64,000 nucleotides of DNA from the NCBI RefSeq assembly GCF_002162035.1, contig NZ_CP021138.1:1798001-1862000 (forward strand), written 5' to 3'. Source of the stretch: Sulfuriferula sp. AH1. GTDB lineage: Bacteria > Pseudomonadota > Gammaproteobacteria > Burkholderiales > Sulfuriferulaceae. The translations under genes were made by a program, and so were the position numbers. The notes under the pieces were generated by a model. That model had not been told where the DNA came from. It searched no databases and saw only the letters and a program-made list of their open reading frames with translations. This document shows positions 25,686 to 33,746 of this stretch, one piece after another (the first letter of the stretch is position 1; each line of letters starts with the position of its first letter).

Positions 25686-26907
25686 TGTAGTAGTTCCGAC
25701 TTGATCTGACAGTATGGCCTTGCCAAAGGTGAGGTTACCCGGTTTGATATAGGTGCGAATCTTTATCAAACAAAGCGCGCAAGCGCCAAGGAGTAACCCC
25801 ATGAACAGTTTTCACCAAAACGTTATCAAACACAAGGTTGGCCTGCTGAATCTGGCTGCTGAACTCGGTAATGTGTCCCGCGCCTGCAAGGTGATGGGCT
25901 TTTCCCGCGATACCTTCTACCGTTATCAGTCGGCTATGGAAAACGGTGGTGTCGACGCCCTGATCGATGCTAATCGCAGAAAGCCGAACCACAAGAACCG
26001 GGTTGAAGAGGCCACAGAATTAGCGGTTGCCGCCTTCGCCCTGGAACAACCGGCATTTGGTCAGGTGCGCGTATCCAATGAGCTGCGCAAACGCGGCATC
26101 TTTGTTTCTCCCTCTGGTGTACGCTCTGTTTGGCTGCGGCGTGATCTCGAATCGTTCAAGAAGCGCCTGACTGCACTGGAACGGCATGTTGCTGAAACGG
26201 GCGAGGTGCTGACCGAAGCGCAAGTAGGCGCCCTGGAAAAGAAACAGGACGACGATGTGGCGCATGGCGAGATTGAAACGGCTCACCCAGGCTATCTCGG
26301 CAGCCAGGATACGTTCTATGTGGGCACCCTCAAAGGCGTCGGCCGGATTTACCAGCAGACCTTCGTTGACACCTATTCGAAGTGGGCAGCGGCCAAACTC
26401 TACACGACCAAAATGCCGATCACCGCAGCCGATCTGCTTAATGACCGGGTGCTGCCATTCTTCGCCGAGCAGAACATGGGGATGATACGCATCCTGACGG
26501 ATCGCGGCACCGAATATTGCGGCAAACCGGAATCCCATGACTATCAGCTCTATCTGGCCTTGAATGACATCGAGCATACCAGGACCAAAGCCAATCATCC
26601 GCAGACCAACGGCATCTGTGAACGCTTCCACAAGACCATCCTGCAGGAGTTCTATCAGGTCGCGTTCCGGCGCAAGATTTACCGGTCAATCGCGGAGCTG
26701 CAAACGGATCTGGATGAATGGCTGGTTTATTACAACAATGACCGCACCCATCAGGGCAAGATGTGCTGCGGCCGCACTCCGACGCAAACACTTATTGACG
26801 GAAAGGAGGCATGGCACGATAAAATCACCACATTGAACAACTGAATCTGAACTGACAGCTGCATCTGTCAAACCGGGGAACTGTCAGATCAGATCGCGAC
26901 TACTACA
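25686..26907 (+). mobile_element. IS481-family element, right copy, intact
   Basis: A 1,222 bp element with imperfect terminal inverted repeats starting TGTAGTAGT and sharing TGATCTGACAGT further in. It contains one intact transposase. CTT is found on both sides (25683-25685 and 26908-26910), too short to call a target duplication with confidence. It is in opposite orientation to the copy at 10261-13539 and nearly identical to it. Confidence 0.9.
25801..26844 (+). CDS. IS481-family transposase
   Basis: A 347-residue DDE transposase from the ATG at 25801, which has AAGGAG 8 bases upstream; an upstream ATG at 25753 in the same frame lacks such a site. The N-terminal helix-turn-helix includes GFSRDTFYRYQ. 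The RNase H-like core has the first Asp in FVDTYSKW, the second in ILTDRGTEYCG and the Glu in NHPQTNGICERFHKTI. The end WLVYYNNDRTHQGKMC is typical of the family. It is the only complete transposase of the flanking pair and could act on both copies. Confidence 0.93.
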   Translation: MNSFHQNVIKHKVGLLNLAAELGNVSRACKVMGFSRDTFYRYQSAMENGGVDALIDANRRKPNHKNRVEEATELAVAAFALEQPAFGQVRVSNELRKRGIFVSPSGVRSVWLRRDLESFKKRLTALERHVAETGEVLTEAQVGALEKKQDDDVAHGEIETAHPGYLGSQDTFYVGTLKGVGRIYQQTFVDTYSKWAAAKLYTTKMPITAADLLNDRVLPFFAEQNMGMIRILTDRGTEYCGKPESHDYQLYLALNDIEHTRTKANHPQTNGICERFHKTILQEFYQVAFRRKIYRSIAELQTDLDEWLVYYNNDRTHQGKMCCGRTPTQTLIDGKEAWHDKITTLNN

Positions 26908-26968
26908 CTTTTTAATGCAACCGATCTGGCGACGGTTCTCACCAAGATTCGCATCGGGTCTCATATTG

Positions 26969-26992
26969 AAGGTTACACTGAAGGTTACACCT
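26969..26992. repeat. Two-copy 12 bp direct repeat near element end
   Basis: AAGGTTACACTG is followed by AAGGTTACACCT with a 12 bp period. In one forward frame it reads LKVTLKVTPK, like integrase N-termini. It lies 61 bp beyond the right IS481 copy and has the same core as the repeats beside the intact integrase at 3144 and the stump at 3399. No integrase follows. Confidence 0.5.
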
Positions 26993-27185
26993 AAATGGCC
27001 TATGAAAAATGTTTATTCCGAACGTTCTGCGCACGCGATCGTTATCAAAACGATAACATTCAGTGGCTTATGAATTCATGGATATCTCCCCCTGATTTGC
27101 AATACTGGTAATATTCCTTAAGCTAACGACTAGGAGTATTGCTATGGATATGACTCTGACAAACAGGGCAGCATCGTTTTTGTTG

Positions 27186-27209
27186 GGGTAACTTTCGGGG
27201 TAACTAAAT
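27186..27209. repeat. Two-copy 12 bp direct repeat, integrase stump
   Basis: GGGGTAACTTTC is followed by GGGGTAACTAAA. On the minus strand this encodes LVTPKVTPTKTML, which resembles the first residues of many tRNA-linked integrases, before a stop about 10 codons later. Together with 26969-26992 it suggests decayed integrase starts or arm sites at the right edge of the accessory region. No gene is seen in 26908-27379 beyond these repeats and the terminator. Confidence 0.45.
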
Positions 27210-27294
27210 AAAATAAAAACAGCATAACGCCTATTTATAAGGATTACAGCGATGTATTCGGTAGACGCCGCCCCAATATTTGATTCAAGATGCA

Positions 27295-27338
27295 CAAAAA
27301 AGGTCGTATTCCTAAAAACAAGGGATACGGCTTTTTTT
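27295..27338 (+). terminator. Rho-independent terminator, possibly bidirectional
   Basis: GTCGTATTCC (27303-27312) pairs with GGGATACGGC (27322-27331), with two G-T pairs, followed by seven T. An A-rich run on the left could serve the other strand. It may close a lost gene or tRNA transcript to its left. Confidence 0.65.
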
Positions 27339-27379
27339 ATGTCCATCGATGCCCAAACCACGCATATTCGGGGGATAAA

Positions 27380-27727
27380 TTGGAACTCAAATTAGCGGAT
27401 TCATTACAGGCATGGGGAACACCTGACTTCAAACGCGTCCTCAAAAACGAGATCGAACAGCTGGATGCCAGTCAGTTACCATTGCAGCAAGCCTTGTCCG
27501 TCGGCAACTACGCCCTCGATGACGAACTGGAAGCGGTCATTCTCGATGCAGCTGAGAGGGCGGATTCCATCCGGGTAAAGGCCGGTATCTTTTATACCAG
27601 CATCATTGGCGGTTGCAGCTGCGCCGACGACCCTACTCCCATCGACAAGAATACGGAATACTGTGTAGTGCAGCTGGATATAAACCGGGACACGGCTGCA
27701 ACAACACTGACACTGCTTAATGAATAA
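27380..27727 (+). CDS. Conserved hypothetical protein
   Basis: A 115-residue soluble, acidic protein from the TTG at 27380, chosen because GGGG stands about 6 bases before it and the codons upstream read through the terminator hairpin. It has a predicted helical N-terminus (WGTPDFKRVLKNEIEQLD) and a C-terminal beta-rich part with GGCSCADDPTP, a possible metal site, and TEYCVVQLDINR. I do not recognise a named family. It is convergent with the membrane gene at 27780. Confidence 0.55.
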   Translation: MELKLADSLQAWGTPDFKRVLKNEIEQLDASQLPLQQALSVGNYALDDELEAVILDAAERADSIRVKAGIFYTSIIGGCSCADDPTPIDKNTEYCVVQLDINRDTAATTLTLLNE

Positions 27728-27779
27728 GCGCCTTGCCGGATCTGCTGCGCGATCCTTCAGCAAGGCGGAAATTTCGGTC

Positions 27780-28316
27780 TCACCTGTCCTTCAAATGACG
27801 GTAGACCAGCCAGCCCATACTCGTCAGCAGGCCAATCCAGCATAACAGGCGCAACATGCTCGCCAAGACCGTATCGTATTCCAATACACCCCACCGACTG
27901 AGGATGTGAAACCAGTCGTGTTCTCCACCGCCTACCAGCGGCAATGCCTGTGCCCGCGCATCTGCCATATAGCGGGCAATATTGAAACCATTTTCGCATA
28001 GCCAGCCTACTGCCAGCACAAAGCCCAGACTTTCACGCCGCCACCAGAAACGCCCGATAAACACTAAAGGGAATACCAGCTGGCCGAAGGTTCCGCCATA
28101 TAACCCCAGCGTTTCGCCAAAAATCCCGAACAGCGGATGCCCTGCCTCATGGAAAGCCAGATTGGCATGATCCAGTACCGGAATAAAGCCGTTTTCCGCC
28201 GTTTTGATCAGCCACATCAGCAATACGATCAGCATGATGCCCGCAATCAATTTGCTAGCCGCCACCCGCGACCAGGGGGTCTGAGAACGCTCAAACAGAA
28301 TATCAAGCATGTTCAT
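27780..28316 (-). CDS. Membrane protein with HEAGH zinc-protease motif
   Basis: A 178-residue membrane protein with four to five hydrophobic segments. FHEAGHPLFG near residue 55 matches the HExxH signature of zinc metalloproteases such as the M50/site-2 type, at a membrane edge (Asn and Ala before the helix). It is short for M50 and the second metal ligand motif is not obvious; HDW near residue 135 is one candidate. Proteolysis is possible but unproven. It is followed at 28317-28367 by a short gap with no gene, and preceded on the same strand by a lipoprotein gene. Confidence 0.6.
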   Translation of the reverse strand: MNMLDILFERSQTPWSRVAASKLIAGIMLIVLLMWLIKTAENGFIPVLDHANLAFHEAGHPLFGIFGETLGLYGGTFGQLVFPLVFIGRFWWRRESLGFVLAVGWLCENGFNIARYMADARAQALPLVGGGEHDWFHILSRWGVLEYDTVLASMLRLLCWIGLLTSMGWLVYRHLKDR

Positions 28317-28367
28317 GATTCACCTGCTGCGCCGGGCATCGGCGTAACAGAAATTGCATACGTGCAC

Positions 28368-28880
28368 TTAGCACATGCATTCCCGTTCTCCGCACAAGCC
28401 TCTTTGCGATTCGGTCATTCCCATGGATGAGCGCACGGTGCCCTTGCTGCCGTTGAACATGACATCGAAACGCGATGGCTGATTCAGCTGATTGCAATAG
28501 CGCCATTCCCATACCAATTCGTCGCGCCGCGCATAATAGATCGTCCAGGAAGGTTCGGAAGGCCCCAGGATGCGCAGCACCTGATCTTTGCTCATGCCGG
28601 GCCGGACTTGCGCAAAAGTTTTGTCGTCCAGCACATTCTTCAGGCTTTTCAGTTTGCCGGCGCTGTCGATAACTGCCATGAAGGTATGCACCCCCATCGG
28701 GCCACGCGAATAAGCGAGCTGTCTGGAACCGTCGCTGTTTTGCCATTGCATCGCCGGCTGCCCCATTACCCGGACTATATCATCGAATCCGGCCTTGCCC
28801 GGCTGAAGCCCGCGGCCATCGTATGAGGCGCAGGCACTCAACAATAACAGAATGGGCAGGATATTTAATAAGGCTTTCAT
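28368..28880 (-). CDS. Lipoprotein with SmpA/BamE-like fold
   Basis: A 170-residue lipoprotein from the ATG at 28880 (MKALLNILPILLLLSACAS); the lipobox LSAC predicts lipidation at Cys17. Two repeats of a pattern like GFDDIVRVMGQP and GMSKDQVLRILGPS are typical of SmpA/OmlA/BamE-type domains. An ATG six codons upstream (28898) is in frame but would add residues before the signal. It may be an outer-membrane lipoprotein; it is not BamE itself, which is shorter. It is on the same strand as the HEAGH membrane protein, 51 bp apart. Confidence 0.7.
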   Translation of the reverse strand: MKALLNILPILLLLSACASYDGRGLQPGKAGFDDIVRVMGQPAMQWQNSDGSRQLAYSRGPMGVHTFMAVIDSAGKLKSLKNVLDDKTFAQVRPGMSKDQVLRILGPSEPSWTIYYARRDELVWEWRYCNQLNQPSRFDVMFNGSKGTVRSSMGMTESQRGLCGERECMC

Positions 28881-28915
28881 GCATGTACCTATCAACAAAA
28901 ACCGGCAAACCGATA

Positions 28916-30358
28916 TTAACGCACTCGGGGCACAACATTACCAGCGAATTCGCCTTCGCGATGAGTGCGTTCGTTCCTCCAGCACACAAGCGCCTCGACC
29001 AGCATGGCAATGACCGATGGCCAGCCGCCTCCGGGAGGCTGGCGAAACAGCCGCATCTGCTTCGGATACCAGGGCGAATCCGTGCGTTCAGCCAGCCAGC
29101 GCCAGTCGGGTCGATAATCCGGCAGCAATAGCCAGCACTTCACGCCCATAGCCCCGGCCAGATGGGCGACGGCAGTATCCACAGTGATTATCAGATCCAG
29201 ATGGCTCATCACCGCAGCAGTATCGGCAAAGTCCGTCATAGCGGAGCCGAGCGCCAGCAAGGACAATCCTGCCGGCGGATTTGTCGCTTTCTCCTCCCCC
29301 GCGCCCTTTTGCAGGCTGACGAACTGCAGTTCCGATACGTGTCCAAGGGGGGCAAGCATAGCCAGCGATGGCAGGGAGCGATCTGCATCATTTTCAAAAC
29401 GCGGATTGCCCTTCCATGCCAATCCGACCCGCAATCCGGACGCAGGTAACAAGGCGGCCCATTTCGCTACCTTTAGCGGATCCGCAGTCAGGTAGGGAAT
29501 CGGTGCAGGAATATTATCCAGACGTGTATGGCAGTAATGGGGCAGGCTCAGGGGAAGCGTCCACACATCCCACTTTGGGGCTGGCATGTTCTGCAAGGAA
29601 TGCACTTCATCCACACCGGGCAGCGTTGCAAACAAGCTGGTCAGATCCGGGTGGCAGATCAGGGATATCCACGCCGCCCCCCGCTCCTTCAGCATAACCG
29701 CATAACGGCAGAACTGGATCATGTCGCCATGCCCGGCTTCAAAGCCGATGACGACGGATTTGCCGATCAGGGATTCGCCGCACCACTGCGGGCAAGTGAA
29801 ATATTTACCCAGGATATCGACCCACTTCCGCGCTTGCAGATGGTACCAGCCTTCCTCGAAGCGCCCCTGGCGCAGCAGTATGTAGCTCAGATTAAAGCGG
29901 GCGTTCGCATAACTGCCGTTCAGCGCCAGTGCCGTACGATAGCATTGCTCGGCCTCGCCTTCCCGCTTCATGCAGGCGAACAGTACGCCTTGGTTTGACC
30001 AGGCTGCAGGCGAGTCCGGCGCCAATTGCAAAGCATGCCGATTGACGGCCTCCGCTTCAGCAAAGGACTTTCGGGCCAAGAGCATGGCACCCAGATTGAG
30101 CAAAGTCTGCGCGTCGGGATGGATTGCAAGAGCCTGCCGGTAACATGCCTCCGCTTCTTCCATTGCGCCGGCTTGTTCGCGTAGCAGACCCAAGTTAGTC
30201 AAGGCCTCGGCAAATTCCGGATTCCGCAATAAAGCCTGCCTGAAACATTCTTCAGCTTCTATGGTCTCCCCGGCTTTCATGTGCTGATTGCCCTGAAAAA
30301 ACAGGGCTTCGGCTTCGAGGTGCGCGTTCATTAAAGCCCTGACATGAAACAGGTGCAT
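28916..30358 (-). CDS. TPR protein with GT9-like glycosyltransferase domain
   Basis: A 480-residue protein. Residues about 15-180 hold four to five tetratricopeptide repeats (AEECFRQALLRNPEFAEALTNLG is typical; shorter pieces repeat). The C-terminal part (about 200-470) resembles ADP-heptose:LPS heptosyltransferases of family GT9, with IGFEAGHGDMIQFCRY, VGLAWKGNP and ITVDTAVAHLAGAMG. Such fusions are thought to modify surface glycans or proteins. The start may be the ATG at 30358 or 30331. No signal peptide is present, so it acts in the cytoplasm. Confidence 0.75.
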   Translation of the reverse strand: MHLFHVRALMNAHLEAEALFFQGNQHMKAGETIEAEECFRQALLRNPEFAEALTNLGLLREQAGAMEEAEACYRQALAIHPDAQTLLNLGAMLLARKSFAEAEAVNRHALQLAPDSPAAWSNQGVLFACMKREGEAEQCYRTALALNGSYANARFNLSYILLRQGRFEEGWYHLQARKWVDILGKYFTCPQWCGESLIGKSVVIGFEAGHGDMIQFCRYAVMLKERGAAWISLICHPDLTSLFATLPGVDEVHSLQNMPAPKWDVWTLPLSLPHYCHTRLDNIPAPIPYLTADPLKVAKWAALLPASGLRVGLAWKGNPRFENDADRSLPSLAMLAPLGHVSELQFVSLQKGAGEEKATNPPAGLSLLALGSAMTDFADTAAVMSHLDLIITVDTAVAHLAGAMGVKCWLLLPDYRPDWRWLAERTDSPWYPKQMRLFRQPPGGGWPSVIAMLVEALVCWRNERTHREGEFAGNVVPRVR

Positions 30359-30489
30359 GCCCTTGCACGGATCGTCATTCCGGCAATATTGGGTTCGACA
30401 GCGATGTATGAGTGATTATGCACCCGGAAATTATGCACGCATATCTCAAATTCACAAATCCTTTATGCAGGGGAACATTCCGAGCATTA

Positions 30490-30507
30490 TGTCGCTACGC
30501 GACGACA
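30490..30507. promoter_or_regulatory. GlrR-type site 1 upstream of bactofilin
   Basis: TGTC-N10-GACA, perfect, with the extended inverted repeat TGTCG-N8-CGACA. In E. coli, GlrR binds TGTC-N10-GACA. The centre lies about 187 bp upstream of the predicted start of transcription. The rest of 30359-30657 is AT-rich with no gene. Confidence 0.7.
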
Positions 30508-30567
30508 AAATACAATAATAATAACCATTTGTTTTATATTGATTTTTTACAAAAACACTCCATATCA

Positions 30568-30585
30568 GGTCGCTGACGGACGACA
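30568..30585. promoter_or_regulatory. GlrR-type site 2 upstream of bactofilin
   Basis: GGTC-N10-GACA, one mismatch to TGTC-N10-GACA, with the extended half CGACA. The centre lies about 109 bp upstream of the predicted transcription start, a usual distance for enhancer-binding proteins. It is 78 bp from site 1, centre to centre. Confidence 0.65.
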
Positions 30586-30658
30586 AAAATCTTTAATTTT
30601 CGCTGAAATATTTTGCACAAAACGACACAACCAATTGTTTATATTTAAATATTTTTAT

Positions 30659-30673
30659 TGGCACAGTTCTTGC
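30659..30673 (+). promoter_or_regulatory. Sigma-54 promoter of the bactofilin gene
   Basis: TGGCAC-N5-TTGC matches the sigma-54 consensus exactly, with GG at 30660-30661 and GC at 30672-30673 (10 bases between). The start of transcription would be near 30685, leaving a 65-base leader before the bactofilin ATG at 30750. Confidence 0.8.
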
Positions 30674-30749
30674 CATTAGTCCTTTCATGCTGTGGCACCC
30701 CCACCCACAACATTATTTGAATCCGATATTCTTAATGAGGACATTACTT

Positions 30750-31361
30750 ATGCTCAAGACTTTCATGCAATCCCGTCAGAACGGGAGTCCGTCCGACACA
30801 TCCACCGCTGCATCCGAAGCAAATAAACCTGTTGCGACTTCGCCAACAGTTCAAGCCTCGAAAGCGGAAGCTGCTCCAGCAGCCCCAAAGCCTGCACCAC
30901 AAGAGGAAGGCAACAAGCTTATCGTAGGCCCCAATATCAAACTTAAAGGCTCGGAAATTACGGATTGTGAAATTCTGGTGGTAGAAGGTCGGGTTGAAGC
31001 TTCCATGAAAAGTCGTCATATCCGTATCGCGGAAGGCGGCGTGTTCTGCGGCAAGGCGGAAATCGATGTCGCTGAAATTCGCGGCCATTTCGAAGGCGAA
31101 CTCATTGCACACAAACGCCTGGTGATTTATTCGACAGGCAAAGTCACCGGACAAATCCAATACGGCTCAATGACCATGGAAGAAGGGGCCAGTATCTCAG
31201 GCAGCATGGAAATGCTGGCCCCTGAAAACGACGCTGTCAATGCGGCTGGATTGGCTACCGCTTCCATCAGCCCGGCACAGGGCACAGTGGCCCGCCTCGG
31301 ATCGGCTTATCCTGCCACACTGCTGTCGCGTCATATGGCGAACAAGCAGCGTCAGAACTAA
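30750..31361 (+). CDS. Bactofilin
   Basis: A 203-residue cytoskeletal protein of the bactofilin (DUF583) family. A Pro/Ala-rich tail (about residues 10-50) precedes the beta-helical core NKLIVGPNIKLKGSEITD, LVVEGRVEASMKSRHIRI, IRGHFEGELIA and GKVTGQIQYGSM. These form filaments linked to cell shape, polarity or envelope assembly. I chose ATG 30750 (GAGG nine bases upstream); ATGs at 30735 and 30687 are in frame, but 30687 would lie at the predicted transcription start. Transcription seems controlled by sigma-54 and GlrR. A terminator follows at 31378. Confidence 0.85.
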   Translation: MLKTFMQSRQNGSPSDTSTAASEANKPVATSPTVQASKAEAAPAAPKPAPQEEGNKLIVGPNIKLKGSEITDCEILVVEGRVEASMKSRHIRIAEGGVFCGKAEIDVAEIRGHFEGELIAHKRLVIYSTGKVTGQIQYGSMTMEEGASISGSMEMLAPENDAVNAAGLATASISPAQGTVARLGSAYPATLLSRHMANKQRQN

Positions 31362-31377
31362 CCCGATTCGAACACAT

Positions 31378-31407
31378 AAAAAAGCGCCTCTGCGGAGGCG
31401 CTTTTAT
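31378..31407 (+). terminator. Terminator after bactofilin
   Basis: GCGCCTC (31384-31390) and GAGGCGC (31395-31401) form a stem with loop TGCG, flanked by A and T runs, so it may act in both directions between the bactofilin and the gene at 31444. Confidence 0.85.
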
Positions 31408-31443
31408 TCGGCTTGAATTTTTCAGCCCGATATTTAATCAGCC

Positions 31444-32376
31444 CTATCCATTAACGACTTTAGCCATAGGCCTGTAATAATCGAGGATGTTCCCTGCCGG
31501 ATTAGCCATATCGGCATACAACGGTTCCCGCTCGATCTCATTACCGCTGCTATCACGATAGACCAGTTGCTGCGTTTCGAAATCGTATTCCGGCAATAAC
31601 TGATCTTGCCATTGATTCAAAAAATTCACATAGAACGGAGTGAACAATCCGCGTCTCGGCTTATCCCGGCGCAAGGCAAATATATATTCAGGCCATTCGC
31701 TGACGACAGTACCGTAGCAATACTGCACCCGGACATAATCGCCGGCAACGACCATTTTCCAGAACGGAACAGCATCGTAGAATTTGAGGCTTACGCGTTT
31801 GCCCTCACTCCTCAGCACCTCCAGGCAAGCGATGCTTGCCGCGATCTCCTGGCGATATCCCTCACGCAGGGCTTCCGGATTTGTGCTTAACCGCGTGCGT
31901 TCGTAAGCGCCTCGCCCCTCTGGGTTCATCAATAACACCCGTATCTCATTACTCTCATCGAGCACCTGGCGAATCCAGCAATGATCCTTGCCCAGCATCT
32001 CGTTACCGGTAACCGAAAGTATCGAAATCTCACCCGTCTCCTGCATACCCTTAAGCATTTTTTGATGGTTGCGCCATGACAGCCGGTCACCGCTTTCCCC
32101 GGCATGCACCAAAGAAGCCAGTGTATTGGCTTTTAACCGGCGTCCGTTATCCCAGGCGACTTTGAAAATATTGAACAGCAATACCAGCGCCGCAGCAATC
32201 ACCACCTGCATCACCACCAGCAAGCCGGAACTCCCTTCCGGCCACCACTGATACAAAACATTCTGCGCCGCATCGGGCACGGCAAAAGCAACGCCTGTGG
32301 CAAGCAACGATAGCGTGACATGGGAAAAAACAGGTTTGACGCTATAGCCCAAACCCGGACTTTGATTGAATAACAT
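31444..32376 (-). CDS. Hypothetical membrane-anchored protein
   Basis: A 310-residue protein with two hydrophobic segments near the N-terminus (about residues 20-36 and 50-72) and a long cytoplasmic or periplasmic part. The segment EISILSVTGNEMLG, the run VLDESNEIRVLLMNPEGRG and the region VSLKFYDAVPFWKMVVAGDYVRV resemble phospholipase D-like folds seen in stress proteins, but I see no HxK motif, so catalysis is unlikely. I do not recognise a named family. It follows a terminator and is convergent with the bactofilin gene. Confidence 0.6.
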   Translation of the reverse strand: MLFNQSPGLGYSVKPVFSHVTLSLLATGVAFAVPDAAQNVLYQWWPEGSSGLLVVMQVVIAAALVLLFNIFKVAWDNGRRLKANTLASLVHAGESGDRLSWRNHQKMLKGMQETGEISILSVTGNEMLGKDHCWIRQVLDESNEIRVLLMNPEGRGAYERTRLSTNPEALREGYRQEIAASIACLEVLRSEGKRVSLKFYDAVPFWKMVVAGDYVRVQYCYGTVVSEWPEYIFALRRDKPRRGLFTPFYVNFLNQWQDQLLPEYDFETQQLVYRDSSGNEIEREPLYADMANPAGNILDYYRPMAKVVNG

Positions 32377-32437
32377 TCGTTTACTCCTCAGTGATTAGCA
32401 TGTTGTTCGGGATCCACCGATCTCAACTATCACAACC

Positions 32438-32851
32438 TCAAATTATCGTGATCCAGGTACCATGACCACGTCTGCCGCATTCTGTTGCCGCATCAACAGA
32501 CATCCGATTCAGACTGGACACACGATAAACGGCATCAATCATAGCGAACATCTTTCCGCCGCCATTTTCTGCAGCGGTTAAGACCGCGCATGGCTGCGCA
32601 GTCGTTGCGGAAGCACGAATCGACTCAACAGACTTGCAGTCACGGCAAGGCGGCGTGTTTTGGGGAGACGTTTTGCCGGTTGGGCGTTTTGTCTCGACCG
32701 CCCTCCCTTTCGCCGTCACGGGTTGCGTAACAGGAGCATGGGAAGAAGGTATCCAGTCGGTCATGGCGACGATACCAAACAAGCTAAAGGCAGTAACTGA
32801 AATCCCTGACGCAACCAATACGGGATATAAAGCCTCGTTAAACATTTCCAT
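32438..32851 (-). CDS. Hypothetical small membrane protein
   Basis: A 137-residue protein from the ATG at 32851, which has GGAG six bases upstream; an in-frame ATG at 32863 is an alternative. One membrane segment (about residues 5-30, ending near TDWIP) is followed by a Thr/Pro-rich stretch and a CRDC motif near residue 70. The C-terminal half (MFAMIDAVYRVSSLNRMS) is helical. No family is recognised. The 127 bp upstream up to the BON gene shows no clear promoter. Confidence 0.5.
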   Translation of the reverse strand: MEMFNEALYPVLVASGISVTAFSLFGIVAMTDWIPSSHAPVTQPVTAKGRAVETKRPTGKTSPQNTPPCRDCKSVESIRASATTAQPCAVLTAAENGGGKMFAMIDAVYRVSSLNRMSVDAATECGRRGHGTWITII

Positions 32852-32978
32852 AACAATCTCCATTAATTCTCTCGAAGTGCAATACCCAGTTCAAGGCGTC
32901 GCATTCGTCAAATGAATTAGGCAGACAGCCTCATCAGGTCTGAGCCATCGCGGACGACCACGATGGCACACAGTCCAT

Positions 32979-33236
32979 TCAGCTGCCCTGGCTATTCAAT
33001 TTCTTTGGAATCAGATGGTTAATTACCCCGTTCACACCCTCAACACCAGCGGCAATCTGACCAGCTGTAGCGATCTGTGCAACAGCAAGCGGTTTATTGC
33101 TGTCATCGACTACGCCACTCAACTGGACTATGCCGCTGTGGGTCTCGACATGTATCTGCAAGGCTTGCACTACAGCATTCTTATGCAACCCCGTTTTAAC
33201 TTTTGCAGTTACGATGCTGTCGTCGAGGGTGTTCAT
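32979..33236 (-). CDS. BON-domain protein
   Basis: An 85-residue protein that is nearly all one BON domain: DSIVTAKVKTGLHKN, then VETHSGIVQLSGVVDD and a helix followed by VEGVNGVINHLIPK. BON domains bind phospholipid membranes and occur in envelope-stress proteins such as OsmY and DolP. This one has no signal peptide, unlike OsmY. Its ATG overlaps the EF-hand gene stop by 4 bp, so the two are one operon under the sigma-54-like promoter at 33601. Confidence 0.8.
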   Translation of the reverse strand: MNTLDDSIVTAKVKTGLHKNAVVQALQIHVETHSGIVQLSGVVDDSNKPLAVAQIATAGQIAAGVEGVNGVINHLIPKKLNSQGS

Positions 33237-33550
33237 TGCTTTTTTGACGGGGAGATTTTCAAGCGCTCGTTAACAGCCGCCGCCTTGATATATTCGTCAT
33301 TGCTCAAATTGCCGTCATGATTGCCATCGGCAGCATCAAAATCCTGCGTGACCATGCCCATCGCTATTGCTTCTTTCGGGCTGACAAAACCGTCCTGATT
33401 GGTATCGTATTGCTCGAACGAACGATCATCCTTGGGCGCGACCATTCCAGTGGCATGGGCAGCATCCATTGCGCCGATTATGAGTACCGAACCCAGTACA
33501 ACCCCTTGCGCCATTTTGTTGAATAAAAAGATAGGACCAGCATTGCCCAT
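33233..33550 (-). CDS. EF-hand calcium-binding protein
   Basis: A 105-residue secreted or membrane-tethered protein. An AGGAG site eight bases before the ATG supports the start. Residues about 10-33 form a signal sequence ending AAHA. Two EF-hand loops follow: DTNQDGFVSPKE near 49 and DGNHDGNLSNDE near 77; both keep the acidic ligands at positions 1, 3, 5 and 12. It probably senses or buffers calcium in the periplasm. It is first in an operon with the BON-domain protein and is preceded by a sigma-54-like promoter and two GlrR-type sites. Confidence 0.82.
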   Translation of the reverse strand: MGNAGPIFLFNKMAQGVVLGSVLIIGAMDAAHATGMVAPKDDRSFEQYDTNQDGFVSPKEAIAMGMVTQDFDAADGNHDGNLSNDEYIKAAAVNERLKISPSKKQ

Positions 33551-33600
33551 GAAAAAGCTCCTTGATTATAAATACAGCAAAATCGCTGACATTACATAGA

Positions 33601-33615
33601 GCATTTCCCATGCCA
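33601..33615 (-). promoter_or_regulatory. Sigma-54 promoter of EF-hand/BON operon
   Basis: On the minus strand this reads TGGCAT-N5-ATGC, with GG and GC separated by 10 bases. It differs from TGGCAC-N5-TTGC at two less conserved positions. Transcription would start near 33590, about 40 bases before the EF-hand ATG at 33550. Confidence 0.65.
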
Positions 33616-33679
33616 AAAATTATTTTGCCTATAAAACAGCATGTTACATGACATTAACACCATCCGCGACTCGTAAAAG

Positions 33680-33697
33680 TGTCGTTGCACAACTACA
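33680..33697. promoter_or_regulatory. GlrR-type site near EF-hand/BON promoter
   Basis: TGTC-N10-TACA, one mismatch to TGTC-N10-GACA, centred about 99 bp upstream of the predicted EF-hand transcription start. It lies in the 222 bp between the EF-hand gene and glrR. Confidence 0.55.
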
Positions 33698-33746
33698 CGA
33701 ACCCAAGGAAATGATGGTAACAGTTTGAAAAATAACAGATTTGTAT

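Noticed and set aside
25683-26910. CTT target duplication around the right IS481 copy
   Set aside because: Three bases can match by chance and the IS481 family usually makes longer duplications; not reported as evidence of a simple insertion.
26908-27000. Remainder of the DUF262 gene right of the composite element
   Set aside because: The short frame with ATDLATVLTKIRIG ends after about 30 codons and has no DUF262 or DUF1524 motif.
31444-32376. Active phospholipase D
   Set aside because: The predicted fold is suggestive but no HxK-x4-D motif is present.
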